Positions 32,719 through 41,021 of a stretch of 64,000 nt of DNA are shown one piece after another; within the stretch, counting starts at the first letter, position 1; each line of letters opens with the position of its first letter. Origin of the DNA: Cereibacter_A sp052244495 (lineage in GTDB: Bacteria; Pseudomonadota; Alphaproteobacteria; Rhodobacterales; Rhodobacteraceae); the NCBI GenBank assembly GCA_052244495.1, contig JBQPXH010000003.1; one strand, 5' to 3'. A model generated the notes under the pieces. It had not been told where the DNA came from, did no database searches, and saw only the letters and a list, made by a program, of their open reading frames with translations. The position numbers and the translations under genes are program-made.

Positions 32719-33912
32719 CTACTCCGGGGCATCGCTCCTGCGGGCGGTCAGGCTCATATCGACGCGCACCCCATGTCCGACCGTCTCTTCGTCGGCATAG
32801 CTCTGCCCGATCCCGAAATCGCGGCGGTCGAGCGTGAGCGAGCCTTCCACGCGTGCCACGTCACCGTCGAGATCCAGGGTGAAGGGCAGCTCCGCGGGCA
32901 CCTCCGCCCCCTTCAGCGACAGCGTTCCTCTGGCGACGAACCCGCCCTCTGCGGGCAGGATGTCGGCGACAAAGACCGCCTTCGGATGCCCACCCACGTC
33001 GAAGAACTCGGCACCCTTCACCTGATCCGTCACCGACCCGAGCGTGACGCTGTCCATGGCGATGGTCACGCGGACGTTGCCGTTGACGCCCTCGACCGGC
33101 TCTTCCTCGAACCGGATCGCGGCAGTCCAGTCGCCGAAGGAGCCGGTCACCTCGCTTCCCATCTGGCGGACCGTGAAGGAAAGGCTGCCCTCCTCCACCG
33201 TCCAGTCGGAAGCGACGGCCGCCAGCGCCGGCGCCTCCACACGTTCCTCGGCCGGCATCAGCGCAAGCGCTCCCCCTGCCGCCACGACATAGACAGCCAG
33301 CGCCGCAAGGGCCGGACCCGCGTGCCGCCCGGCGTGGCCGGGGCCCGCCTCGGTGCCGCGCAGCATGCGGGCCAGCGTCGCATCACGGTCCACCAGCGCA
33401 TGTTTCGCGGCCCCCACCACATGCAGCGCGACCGCCACGAGCAGTCCCCAGGCGAAGGTCACATGCAGCGTTGCCGCCAACTCGGCCACGACGGGCGACT
33501 TCGGCACGAGCGGCAGCGACTGGCCGAAGGGCCAGAGGATCGGCGCGAAGCCGTCGGTGGCCGCATGCTCCACCCACCCCGCGAGCGGCACCAGCACGAG
33601 CGAGAGGTAAAGGAAGCCGTGCACCGCCCCCGCCACCGCCGTCTCGAGCCGCCGCTCCGGGTGGATCGGCGCGGGACGCGGCTGGATCGCGACCCAAACG
33701 AGGCGGGCCAGAGCCATCAGGAAGATCGCGACCCCGAGCGTCTTGTGCAGCGAGAAGAGCTGCGCCTTTCGAGCAACAGCCTCGGCCGTGTCGAACGGCA
33801 GGCTGTCGGCGACAAGCCCCAGCGGGGCAGCGGTCAGGATCATCAGCGCCATGAGCCAGTGAAAGCTGCGCTCCACTGCTCCGTAGCTGCGCGGGGTATT
33901 GCCGAGGGTCAT
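32719..33912 (-). CDS. Cytochrome b561-YceI fusion protein
   Basis: A 397-residue two-domain protein. Residues 1-185 are a cytochrome b561/CybB-type domain with four membrane helices and heme-ligand candidate His residues in ERSFHWLMAL, FSLHKTLGV, AVHGFLYLSL and AATLHVTFAW/VALHVVGAAKH. After a further membrane segment (about 200-222) comes a periplasmic YceI beta-barrel (about 230-397, SDWTVEEGSLSFTVRQMGSEVTGSF). The fusion joins a quinone-reactive di-heme cytochrome to a lipid-binding barrel, so handling of quinones or isoprenoids at the membrane surface is a reasonable idea. AAGGAG precedes the ATG at 33912. It converges on a stand-alone YceI gene. Confidence 0.88.
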   Translation of the reverse strand: MTLGNTPRSYGAVERSFHWLMALMILTAAPLGLVADSLPFDTAEAVARKAQLFSLHKTLGVAIFLMALARLVWVAIQPRPAPIHPERRLETAVAGAVHGFLYLSLVLVPLAGWVEHAATDGFAPILWPFGQSLPLVPKSPVVAELAATLHVTFAWGLLVAVALHVVGAAKHALVDRDATLARMLRGTEAGPGHAGRHAGPALAALAVYVVAAGGALALMPAEERVEAPALAAVASDWTVEEGSLSFTVRQMGSEVTGSFGDWTAAIRFEEEPVEGVNGNVRVTIAMDSVTLGSVTDQVKGAEFFDVGGHPKAVFVADILPAEGGFVARGTLSLKGAEVPAELPFTLDLDGDVARVEGSLTLDRRDFGIGQSYADEETVGHGVRVDMSLTARRSDAPE

Positions 33913-34237
33913 GCGCTTCTCCTTTTTCCGGAAGAGCTAGTCGAACCGAGGACATCGCGGAAGGAAGCGCGGCGCACAGCGGATGTGCGGGAATGGAGCG
34001 GAGGTCACGGCGCCTCCCTTGCTGCCGGGCGGGACCATCGCGGCGCCTGCGTCTGCCGTCATGGCGGGGCCGTGCCGGGCCTGTCCCTGCGCCGATCCGC
34101 GCAAGGCTCCAAGGTGCGACCTGCCGATGCCCCTGTCTGAAAAAGGCTGCATCATCAATAAGTGCGGGGAGAATCTTCTCGACAGGCCGCAGGATCAGAC
34201 TTAGCCTGCGACGGTGTCATTTCCTGTCAGGTTCACC
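33913..34237. promoter_or_regulatory. Divergent region, b561-YceI / WYL regulator
   Basis: About 325 bp holding the promoters of two divergent genes. A GAGAA-TC-TTCTC inverted repeat lies at 34169-34180, about 60 bp before the WYL gene, where an operator would be expected. No gene is credible here. Confidence 0.35.
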
Positions 34238-35236
34238 ATGTCCTTCGCCAAGGCCGCCGATCTGCTGCGTCTCGCCGAAATGGCCGCATCGCGTCACATC
34301 GGCGTGGGTCTGCAGGAGATCGAGGAGGAGTTCGCCGTAGACCGGCGCACGGCGCAGCGGATGACGCGGGCGCTCGAGGACTGCTTCCCCAACGTCGAGA
34401 CGAGAACCGACGATCAGCGCCGCAAGTTCTGGAAGCTGAAGGGCGAGGAGGCCCGGCTCATGCTCGCCCGCGGTATTCGCGACAGCGAACTGGCCGCGGT
34501 CGAGATGTCGATCCGGCGTGCCGAACGCGAGGGCGAGGTTCTCGAGGCGGCGGCGCTGCGCTCGCTGCGCGACCGGCTTCTGTCCGGAATGCCGGGCACG
34601 CATGCACGCCGCGCCGAGGCCGATGCCGAGGCCGTGCTCGAGGCCCATGGTTTCGCCTCGCGGCCCGGTCCGCGCGTGCGGAGCGATCCGCAGATCCTCG
34701 CTGTCGTGGCCGAGGCGCTGAAGGGGCCGCATCTTCTGACGATCAGCTACATCGGCGGCCGGGACGATTTCGCGCGAGAGCGCAGGATCGAGCCGCACGG
34801 CCTCCTGCTCGGAACGCGCCGCTATCTGGTGGCGCGTGAGAGCGGCGGCGACGGACGCATGCGCCATTTCCGGATGGACCGGGTGCTCGCGGCGCGGCTC
34901 GAGCCCGACTCCTTCCTGCGCGATCCTGCCTTCGATCTCGAGACCCATGCGGCACGCGCCTTCGGCTCCTACCACGCGGAGGAGGAATTCTCGGAGGTCG
35001 TCTGGCGGTTCTCGGCGAAGGCCGCGCCGATCGCGCGCGAGTTCCTGTTCCATCCCGACCAGCAGATCACGGAAGAAGAGGACGGGCGACTGTCGGTGCG
35101 TTTCACCGCCTCCGGTTGGCTGGAAATGGCATGGCATCTCTACCAGTGGGGCGACGCGGTCGAGGTTCTGCAGCCGCCCGCCTTGCGCGCGATGATCGAG
35201 GGACACCGCAGGCCCGATTTCGACGCGTTCCCTTAG
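34238..35236 (+). CDS. WYL-domain transcriptional regulator
   Basis: A 332-residue DNA-binding regulator. The N-terminal 70 residues are a DeoR/HTH_11-type helix-turn-helix (IGVGLQEIEEEFAVDRRTAQRMTRALEDCFP). The C-terminal part is a WYL domain and WCX extension: LLTISYIGGRDDFARERRIEPHGLLLGTRRYLVARES and FRMDRVLAARL. WYL domains bind ligands, often nucleic acid or cyclic nucleotides, and control DNA-repair, phage-defence or metabolic genes. No defence gene is adjacent. The ATG at 34238 is preferred to an in-frame GTG at 34214. It may regulate the divergent b561-YceI gene. Confidence 0.85.
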   Translation: MSFAKAADLLRLAEMAASRHIGVGLQEIEEEFAVDRRTAQRMTRALEDCFPNVETRTDDQRRKFWKLKGEEARLMLARGIRDSELAAVEMSIRRAEREGEVLEAAALRSLRDRLLSGMPGTHARRAEADAEAVLEAHGFASRPGPRVRSDPQILAVVAEALKGPHLLTISYIGGRDDFARERRIEPHGLLLGTRRYLVARESGGDGRMRHFRMDRVLAARLEPDSFLRDPAFDLETHAARAFGSYHAEEEFSEVVWRFSAKAAPIAREFLFHPDQQITEEEDGRLSVRFTASGWLEMAWHLYQWGDAVEVLQPPALRAMIEGHRRPDFDAFP

Positions 35237-35418
35237 GCGAGCGACTTCGCGTCCGGTTGCCCCGTCCCGCCGTCACGGGTCCTGCGCGGCAGGTTCTGGC
35301 AACTTCGGGCGCTGACTTCATCGCCTCATGGCATCCGCGCACCGCCATCCGCCCCGGCCGGTCTTGCAACCCGGCCAGGATTTCGAAAAGCCTTCGCCCA
35401 AATCTGGAAGCGCCGCCT

Positions 35419-35640
35419 TCAGCTGCAGTGGACGAGGCGGAACTGGTCCTCGGGCCGGAGCCGGTATTCGCCCATCATCATGTAGACGGGACGTCCCCGG
35501 CGCAGGTGGCGCAGCAGGGCGGCCTCATCGGGGAACGCGTCTTCATTGGTTGCGAGCAACGCGGCGAGGCGGATCTCGTCCAGCGGCACTTCGCTGGAAG
35601 GGCAGCCCTGGATGGAGCGGACGATGGTGGCAGGGCGCAT
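35419..35640 (-). CDS. Small hypothetical protein
   Basis: A 73-residue protein I do not recognise. It reads MRPATIVRSIQGCPSSEVPL at the N-terminus and continues as a helical, acidic-then-basic small domain ending EYRLRPEDQFRLVHCS, with Cys residues near each end. CGGAGT lies 6 bases before the ATG at 35640. It is downstream of, and may be co-transcribed with, the HmuS-like gene 350 bp away; the gap is large, so this is weak. It converges on the WYL gene. Confidence 0.5.
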   Translation of the reverse strand: MRPATIVRSIQGCPSSEVPLDEIRLAALLATNEDAFPDEAALLRHLRRGRPVYMMMGEYRLRPEDQFRLVHCS

Positions 35641-35988
35641 GGCAGACTCCGTAAGGCGCAGGCATCGGGGCGCAGAGGGAACCTTGCCGTCCTTCGGAAC
35701 GTCGCCCGCGGCGCCTCCGGCGCCCGCCGGGCAGGCACCACAGCGTCCCGACCAGTCCTAGGCGGCGAGGTCGGGTCGCGTCCACGTCTCAAAGGGCCGC
35801 ATCCCCTCCGAACGAGAGCTGAACCTCATCGCGCTGGAGGGGTCGGCACATTGCCTGTGGCCGTGCACCTGATGGCCTGCCCGCCGCCACCGCGCGCGGC
35901 GCCGGTGCGTTGGCCGCATGCCGGATCATCGCGGGACGCGCGCTCCCGACCTGGATCATGGCAGGAAGCACCGCCTCGGGGACGAAGG
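35641..35988. other. Gene-free stretch
   Basis: About 350 bp between the 73-aa gene and the HmuS-like gene, both leftward. No credible gene, hairpin or promoter was recognised. Confidence 0.35.
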
Positions 35989-36984
35989 TCAGGATACGGC
36001 CGCCGCGGAGAGACTTTCCACGATCTCCTGCCAGCCCGGACCGCCCGTGACCTCGAGGATCAGGTCGCCCGCCGCGTCATGAGCCTCGACCGCAAGCGAG
36101 CCCTGCGGGCGGCGATCGGTGAGGTGAACCGAGGCGAGGTGGTCGGTGCGCAGATGCAGGTTGTATCCGGGGTCCATCACGTTGATCCAGTACCCCGCGG
36201 GCAGGATCCGGTCGACCGGCCCCCGATAGATCTGCAGGCACCCCGCATTGCCGGCACGGATCTCCAGGGGGACCTGCCCCGCCGACGCCCGCTCGAGAAG
36301 CTCGGTCATTGCGACGGGCAAAAGCGGCTTCGCACGGGCTGCGCCAACGGCCCTCAACGCGGCCACGATCGGAATGCCTTCCGACGCCAGTCGCTGCGCG
36401 AAGCTCCGGGCAGAGGGCGCCTCGTCCCAAAGCCGGGCGATGACGACAGGATCGGCCGCCCCCTCCGGCGTCCCGCGCATGGCGGGAGCCAGGAGCGGGA
36501 GGTCGTCCGGCTGGTCGTGAAGCCGCAACTCCGTCACGAGACGGTCGAAGCCAGCAACATCGCTTTCCGGGGTGAGATGGAGCTTGTGCACCGCCTCTCC
36601 GACCGCATCGAAGATCTGGATCGAGCGCTTCGTGCCCTTGGCCGTCTCGTCGATGACCGCAAAGGCATGCACCCAGTGACAAGGGTCGAGGATGAACTCG
36701 ATCCCGTCGCCGGTCAGCATCGACAGCGGCCCGGCAGACGAAAGCGGGCCGTACCGGCCCTGTCTCTCCTGCACGGCCGAGGCGTTCCGCGTGAGGGCAA
36801 GTGCCTCTCCGAGACCTGCCGCGAGGCCGAGGAGCCGGGCGGGCGCGGCATCGAGCGCGATGACCGACGGCCCGACGAAGGCCGCGACCAGCGCTGCCTC
36901 GGCGATGCCGTGGCTCTCCGCGAAATCGCGGGCGCGGGCGCGGGTATTGGCCCGGCGGGCCTGACGGATCTCGGCTGGGGTCAT
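35989..36984 (-). CDS. HmuS/HemS-type heme-handling protein
   Basis: A 331-residue cytoplasmic protein of the HemS/HmuS/ChuS family, which binds heme after import and in some members degrades it. The two structural repeats are visible. Repeat one has ALGEALALTRNASAVQERQGRYG-like sequence, ILDPCHWVHAFAV and IQIFDAVGEAVHKLHL. Repeat two has GCLQIYRGPVDRILPAGYWINVMDPGYNLHLRTDHLASVHL. AAAGGAGCC precedes the ATG at 36984. Unusually no heme receptor, TonB or HmuTUV transporter gene is next to it, so it is an orphan here. Iron (Fur or Irr) control is likely but no operator was identified. Confidence 0.82.
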   Translation of the reverse strand: MTPAEIRQARRANTRARARDFAESHGIAEAALVAAFVGPSVIALDAAPARLLGLAAGLGEALALTRNASAVQERQGRYGPLSSAGPLSMLTGDGIEFILDPCHWVHAFAVIDETAKGTKRSIQIFDAVGEAVHKLHLTPESDVAGFDRLVTELRLHDQPDDLPLLAPAMRGTPEGAADPVVIARLWDEAPSARSFAQRLASEGIPIVAALRAVGAARAKPLLPVAMTELLERASAGQVPLEIRAGNAGCLQIYRGPVDRILPAGYWINVMDPGYNLHLRTDHLASVHLTDRRPQGSLAVEAHDAAGDLILEVTGGPGWQEIVESLSAAAVS

Positions 36985-37172
36985 CGGGCGGCTCCTTTCT
37001 CCTGTTCCCGGCCTGTGAGAGCAAGGACGGACCCATGCTTGGCACGCGCGGCAAGAGCCCGAAAGGCGCGAAATGACGCCCTTGGCACGGGTGCCACCTC
37101 GCCGCGCTCGTCACGGTGCGCGCCGACCCGCCCGGCCGGCGCACGACATGGCCTCGGAGGGGCGTGCCTGCG

Positions 37173-39065
37173 TCAGAGGACGAGGAAATCCGCCGCGGTG
37201 ACGTTCAGGCCGGCGTCCAGAGTGGCGAAGCGCACCGCCGAGGCGCCGCCCGCGCCGTCCCGATCGTACCAGAGCGCCCCGCTGTCGGTCTCGTAGATGA
37301 TCCGGTCGCTGGCGTCCGTGGCACGGCCCGAGCCGTTCGAGGTGAAGGCCGAGGCATCGAGCCAGCCTCTCGACAGGCCACGGAAGATGGCATCTTCGAG
37401 CCGGATCGTATCGTCCACGACGGCGAAGTCGGTGATCCGATCGACGTTGCCATTGCCGAGGGCGTGCTCGAAGACGAAGGTGTCGTGGCCGGCGCCTCCC
37501 GTCAGGTCGTTCGCCGCGCTGTTGCCGGTGATCCGGTTTCCAAGCCCGTTGCCCACGCCGTCGATGGCGCGCGATCCCGAGAGCGTGAGATTCTCGACGT
37601 TGTTCGCGAGGCGGCAGCTGGCCGAGGAGATGACATGATCGATGCCTTCCCCTGCCCGCTCGATGATCGTGTCGCCCCCATTGGTGATATAGGCGTCGTT
37701 GCCCGTGCCACCGCGCATCGTGTCGGCACCTCCGCCTCCGTTCAGAGTGTTGTTCGCCGAATTGCCGATCATGCGGTCGTTGCCGCTGCCGCCGCGCGCG
37801 GCTTCGATGATGGTTCCCCGCGCGATCGAGAGGTTTCCAACCGCGCCATAGACGTTCGAGATTGCACCCGGCCGGAGATCGATCAGTTGCGCGGCCGAGG
37901 ACGAGCTCACGTCCAGCATGTCCCGCCCGCCCTGGTCGAAGATCGTCCAGGCCACCTCGCGCCCGGCGAGATCCTCGATCCGGGCGTACATTCCCCCGGC
38001 GTTGGAATCATCGCCATAGACCGTGTTGCCCGACCTGATCCCTCTCGAGGTGCCGTAGATCGTCTGCATCGCGAGGATGTCCGCGATCATCGGCGTCATG
38101 ACGTAGGCTTCGTCCGCCTGGATGTAGCTGTTCTCGGTCTGGCTGAAATACGACATGACGGTCGCCTGCCAGCTATCATTGGCGTAGAGGTTGCTGACGC
38201 CGTAAGTGGCGGTGCCGTTGTAGTTCCCGGCATGGCCGAGGCCCAGCGCATGGCCAAGCTCGTGGATGTAGGTCTGCAGCGAATAGGTGTTCAGCCCGGT
38301 GCCGTAGCTCGACAGCCAGTCGCGGCTCACGTTCACGGTCGAGGACAGGATCTCGCCGCCCGAGGTGACGGAGCTGCTGTAGGCGCCGGTGCCGTTGTCG
38401 TCGATGGTGATGTGGACGGTCGCGCCGGCCGAGGGTGTCGTGTCGAAGCGGATCCCGGTGACCGCCGTCCATGTCTGCAGGGCGACCGTCGCGAGGTGCT
38501 GACCCGCCGAAGTCAGGCCGGAGATGTCGACGTTCAGGGTATCGCCCTGCCCGACGTCGAACCCGCGGGCTCTCTGCCCGGTGGATTCCCAGTATCCACT
38601 GACCAGTTGGTCCGCGATCTGCCGTTGCGTCCAGACCTCGTCGGGCGCCCTCGATGTCGTGATGCGATAGCTGCCCGTGTAACTGTCGCTGAAGGACCCG
38701 GCGGAGATGTAGTAGGTTCCGGAACTGGACGCGGTGAAGGTCAGGCGCGAATTGAAGCCTTCGCCTCCGTCGTCGTTGGACTGGAGCAATGTCCCGTTCG
38801 AGGAATAGAGTCGCAGATAGGTGTCGTAGACAGGGTTTGCGCCGCTGCCGGCGAGATCGATCGTATAGGTCTGGCCCGCCACGAGCTGGATGCCTACGAA
38901 ATCCCGATCGCCGGCAGAAGAGAGCGTGCCGGTGAAGCTGTCTCCAACACTCATCCGGTAGGAGGTGCCGGTCGATGCCGGTGCATCTCGCCCCTCCGAC
39001 AGGGCAGCACGCTCCGCAATGGCGTCTTCGACATCTCTGTCAGCAATCAGTGTCGGCAGGCTCAT
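37173..39065 (-). CDS. Serralysin-like secreted zinc metalloprotease with PPC and RTX domains
   Basis: A 630-residue extracellular protease, probably exported by a type I system because there is no signal peptide. An N-terminal prepeptidase (PPC) domain (about 35-135, GDSFTGTLSSAGDRDFVGI) precedes the M10B catalytic domain with HELGHALGLGH (H268, E269, H272, H278) and Met-turn VMSYFS (M304, Y306). Glycine-rich calcium-binding RTX repeats follow (about 425-520, GGSGNDRMIG, GGGGADTMRG, GGAGHDTFVF). A C-terminal secretion region ends in hydrophobic FLVL. Having PPC in front of a serralysin domain is less common than the plain form. No type I transporter genes are in the window. The gene lies 63 bp downstream of a small lipoprotein-like gene. 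Confidence 0.9.
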   Translation of the reverse strand: MSLPTLIADRDVEDAIAERAALSEGRDAPASTGTSYRMSVGDSFTGTLSSAGDRDFVGIQLVAGQTYTIDLAGSGANPVYDTYLRLYSSNGTLLQSNDDGGEGFNSRLTFTASSSGTYYISAGSFSDSYTGSYRITTSRAPDEVWTQRQIADQLVSGYWESTGQRARGFDVGQGDTLNVDISGLTSAGQHLATVALQTWTAVTGIRFDTTPSAGATVHITIDDNGTGAYSSSVTSGGEILSSTVNVSRDWLSSYGTGLNTYSLQTYIHELGHALGLGHAGNYNGTATYGVSNLYANDSWQATVMSYFSQTENSYIQADEAYVMTPMIADILAMQTIYGTSRGIRSGNTVYGDDSNAGGMYARIEDLAGREVAWTIFDQGGRDMLDVSSSSAAQLIDLRPGAISNVYGAVGNLSIARGTIIEAARGGSGNDRMIGNSANNTLNGGGGADTMRGGTGNDAYITNGGDTIIERAGEGIDHVISSASCRLANNVENLTLSGSRAIDGVGNGLGNRITGNSAANDLTGGAGHDTFVFEHALGNGNVDRITDFAVVDDTIRLEDAIFRGLSRGWLDASAFTSNGSGRATDASDRIIYETDSGALWYDRDGAGGASAVRFATLDAGLNVTAADFLVL

Positions 39066-39128
39066 CTCGCAATCCTTCTCAACAAACTCAAAACTTGGCC
39101 CATGGGCGACAAGGCCGGGTTCGGCAGG

Positions 39129-39515
39129 TCATTCGGCTTTCACATGAGCGAGCAGGCTCTCTGCGAAGCGAGACAGGATGCTGTCCGGGAAACTGTCGCG
39201 GTCGGTGATGGAGAGATCGAGCACCGGGCTCGAGCGGCTGCCGCCGGGAACCTTCCTGCTCACCTGTGCCGAGATCGCCCGTGCATCGGCCCGCAGGACC
39301 TTCAGTTCGATCAGGGCCTCGCCCGCAGGAAAGGTGCCCGTGTCGAGGAAGAGGCCCTCCCTTTCACGCACCGTCTGCTGAAGGATAGTGCACAGTCGCT
39401 GGACCTGAACTTCGGACCCGGCAGGTCCGCTGCACGACAGCTTTTCCCCGCCGGCACAAGCCGAAGTTGCAGTCATGCAGGCAATGACGACCATAGCGCG
39501 AAATTCAATGAACAC
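39129..39515 (-). CDS. Small exported, possibly lipid-anchored protein upstream of the serralysin gene
   Basis: A 128-residue protein that I do not recognise. A GTG start at 39515 with AAGGCGGA upstream gives the signal-like sequence MFIEFRAMVVIACMTATSAC; TSAC could be a lipobox. An ATG seven codons later (39494) is the alternative. The mature part has two more Cys (LSC, QRLC) and a mixed alpha/beta pattern. It sits immediately before the protease gene in the same direction, where serralysin loci often encode an inhibitor. The sequence does not look like the known Inh family, so an inhibitor role is only a guess. Confidence 0.6.
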   Translation of the reverse strand: MFIEFRAMVVIACMTATSACAGGEKLSCSGPAGSEVQVQRLCTILQQTVREREGLFLDTGTFPAGEALIELKVLRADARAISAQVSRKVPGGSRSSPVLDLSITDRDSFPDSILSRFAESLLAHVKAE

Positions 39516-39718
39516 GGGACAATCCGCCTTAAAACGATCCAAGAATACCCCGGCAGCAGCCGCTGCTTCAAGTATCAAATTGGAAACAACACCGACCGTC
39601 AGGCCTGCTTTCCGTGGCGCCGCGTGCTCGGCGTCCGCCATGCCCGAGAAGCCCTTCCGGCTCGACGTCCCGCGGTCTAGGCTGCACCGGTGCCAGACCC
39701 GCGAACGGACCAGCCGAC

Positions 39719-40630
39719 ATGGCCTTCACCCTCCGCCAGCTCAGGTTCTTCGCCGCGGCGGCGGACGCGGGCAGTGTCTCGGGCGCCGCGCGCGCGCTTT
39801 CGATCTCGCAATCCTCGGTGACCGAGGCGATCCGCGCGCTCGAGGACGATCTGGGCGTCATCCTCTTCGAGCGGCGCGCGCGCGGGCTCGAACTGACGCA
39901 CAAGGGCGGACTCTTCCTGCGTCACGCCAACCAGATCCTTGACGACGTCTCGCAGGCACGCAGTGCCTTCCGCGACGAGACCGAGGCCGTGGCCGGTCAG
40001 CTCTCGCTTGGCGTCTCGTCCCTCGTGGCGGGCTACGTCCTGTCCGACCTGCTCTCGCGCTATCGGCGCGGCTGGCCAGCGGTCGAGATCGCGGCAATGG
40101 AAGAGACGGGCGACTACCTGCAGCATCTTCTGATTGGCGGGGAACTGGACGTGGCGGTCCTCTTCACCTCGGCGATCCGCGACCGGGCGCCGTTGAACAT
40201 CGAGACGCTGCTCGTCTCGCCCTACCGGCTCTGGCTGCCGCAGGGCCATCGGCTTGCCGCGGCCGAAGCGATCTCTCCCGAGGATCTGGCTTCGGAGCCG
40301 TTCATCTCGCTCATGGTGGACGAGATCGAGGAAGGCGCGCGGCGGCTGATGGCGGGGCTCTCCGCCCGGCCACGCGTGGTCTTCCGCACCCGTTCGGTGG
40401 AAGCCGTTCGAAGCCTCGTCGCGACCGGCGCGGGCGTCGCGGTCATGCCCGGTCTCGTCTACCGGCCCTGGTCGCTCGAAGGAGACCGGATCGAGATCCG
40501 CGACGTCTCGGGCGACCTGCCGACGGTCTCCGTCGGGCTGGCCTGGCGAAAGGGTGCCCCGCTGTCCGCGCCCGCGAGGAACTTCATCCGCACCGCGCAG
40601 GGAGCGCTGCCGTTCCGCGGCAGCCCCTAG
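39719..40630 (+). CDS. LysR-family transcriptional regulator
   Basis: A 303-residue LysR regulator. The N-terminal winged HTH is plain (LRQLRFFAAAADAGSVSGAARALSISQSSVTEAIRALEDDLG), and a periplasmic-binding-protein-like effector domain follows (about 90-290). The ATG at 39719 gives the family-typical short N-terminus; the longer upstream frame is not supported. It faces the protease pair across about 200 bp and precedes the polyamine uptake operon by 390 bp in the same direction. Either could be its target; the polyamine operon is downstream on the same strand, which is not the usual divergent LysR arrangement. Confidence 0.88.
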   Translation: MAFTLRQLRFFAAAADAGSVSGAARALSISQSSVTEAIRALEDDLGVILFERRARGLELTHKGGLFLRHANQILDDVSQARSAFRDETEAVAGQLSLGVSSLVAGYVLSDLLSRYRRGWPAVEIAAMEETGDYLQHLLIGGELDVAVLFTSAIRDRAPLNIETLLVSPYRLWLPQGHRLAAAEAISPEDLASEPFISLMVDEIEEGARRLMAGLSARPRVVFRTRSVEAVRSLVATGAGVAVMPGLVYRPWSLEGDRIEIRDVSGDLPTVSVGLAWRKGAPLSAPARNFIRTAQGALPFRGSP

Positions 40631-41021
40631 AAGCGGCCGAAGCACTGACCCGGCGCATGCGCGCCCTCGGGCGCGACGGAGTCGCGGAGGGGCGCCCTCT
40701 TACGGGAACGCACAACATGCGGGCAAGCCAAACGAGCGCCTGCCAGAATTCCGGAAACGGCCTCCCGTCAGCGGCACGACACTCGCCGGCACCGGACGAG
40801 CTGAGCGTCGCCCCATGTTTCTGGCACGCGCACTGGGGGTTACGTCGCGCTTGCCCGTTACACTGGTCGTTTGGCGGGCCGCGTTTCGAGACCCATCGGT
40901 CATTCCGATGGGCCACTTCTGCCTTTTGCATTTGCGGCATCCTGTCACTCGGCCTTACCGTCGCCCCAGTGCCGGGACAACCGGGCGGCCGCAGGATCGG
41001 CGACAAGACAGGGATATTGCG
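40631..41021 (+). promoter_or_regulatory. Region between LysR gene and polyamine transporter operon
   Basis: About 390 bp. A hairpin CGCGCCC/GGGCGCG (40660-40666, 40669-40675) lies 30 bp after the LysR stop and may end that transcript. The rest should hold the transporter promoter, but no clear boxes were placed. No gene seen. Confidence 0.4.
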
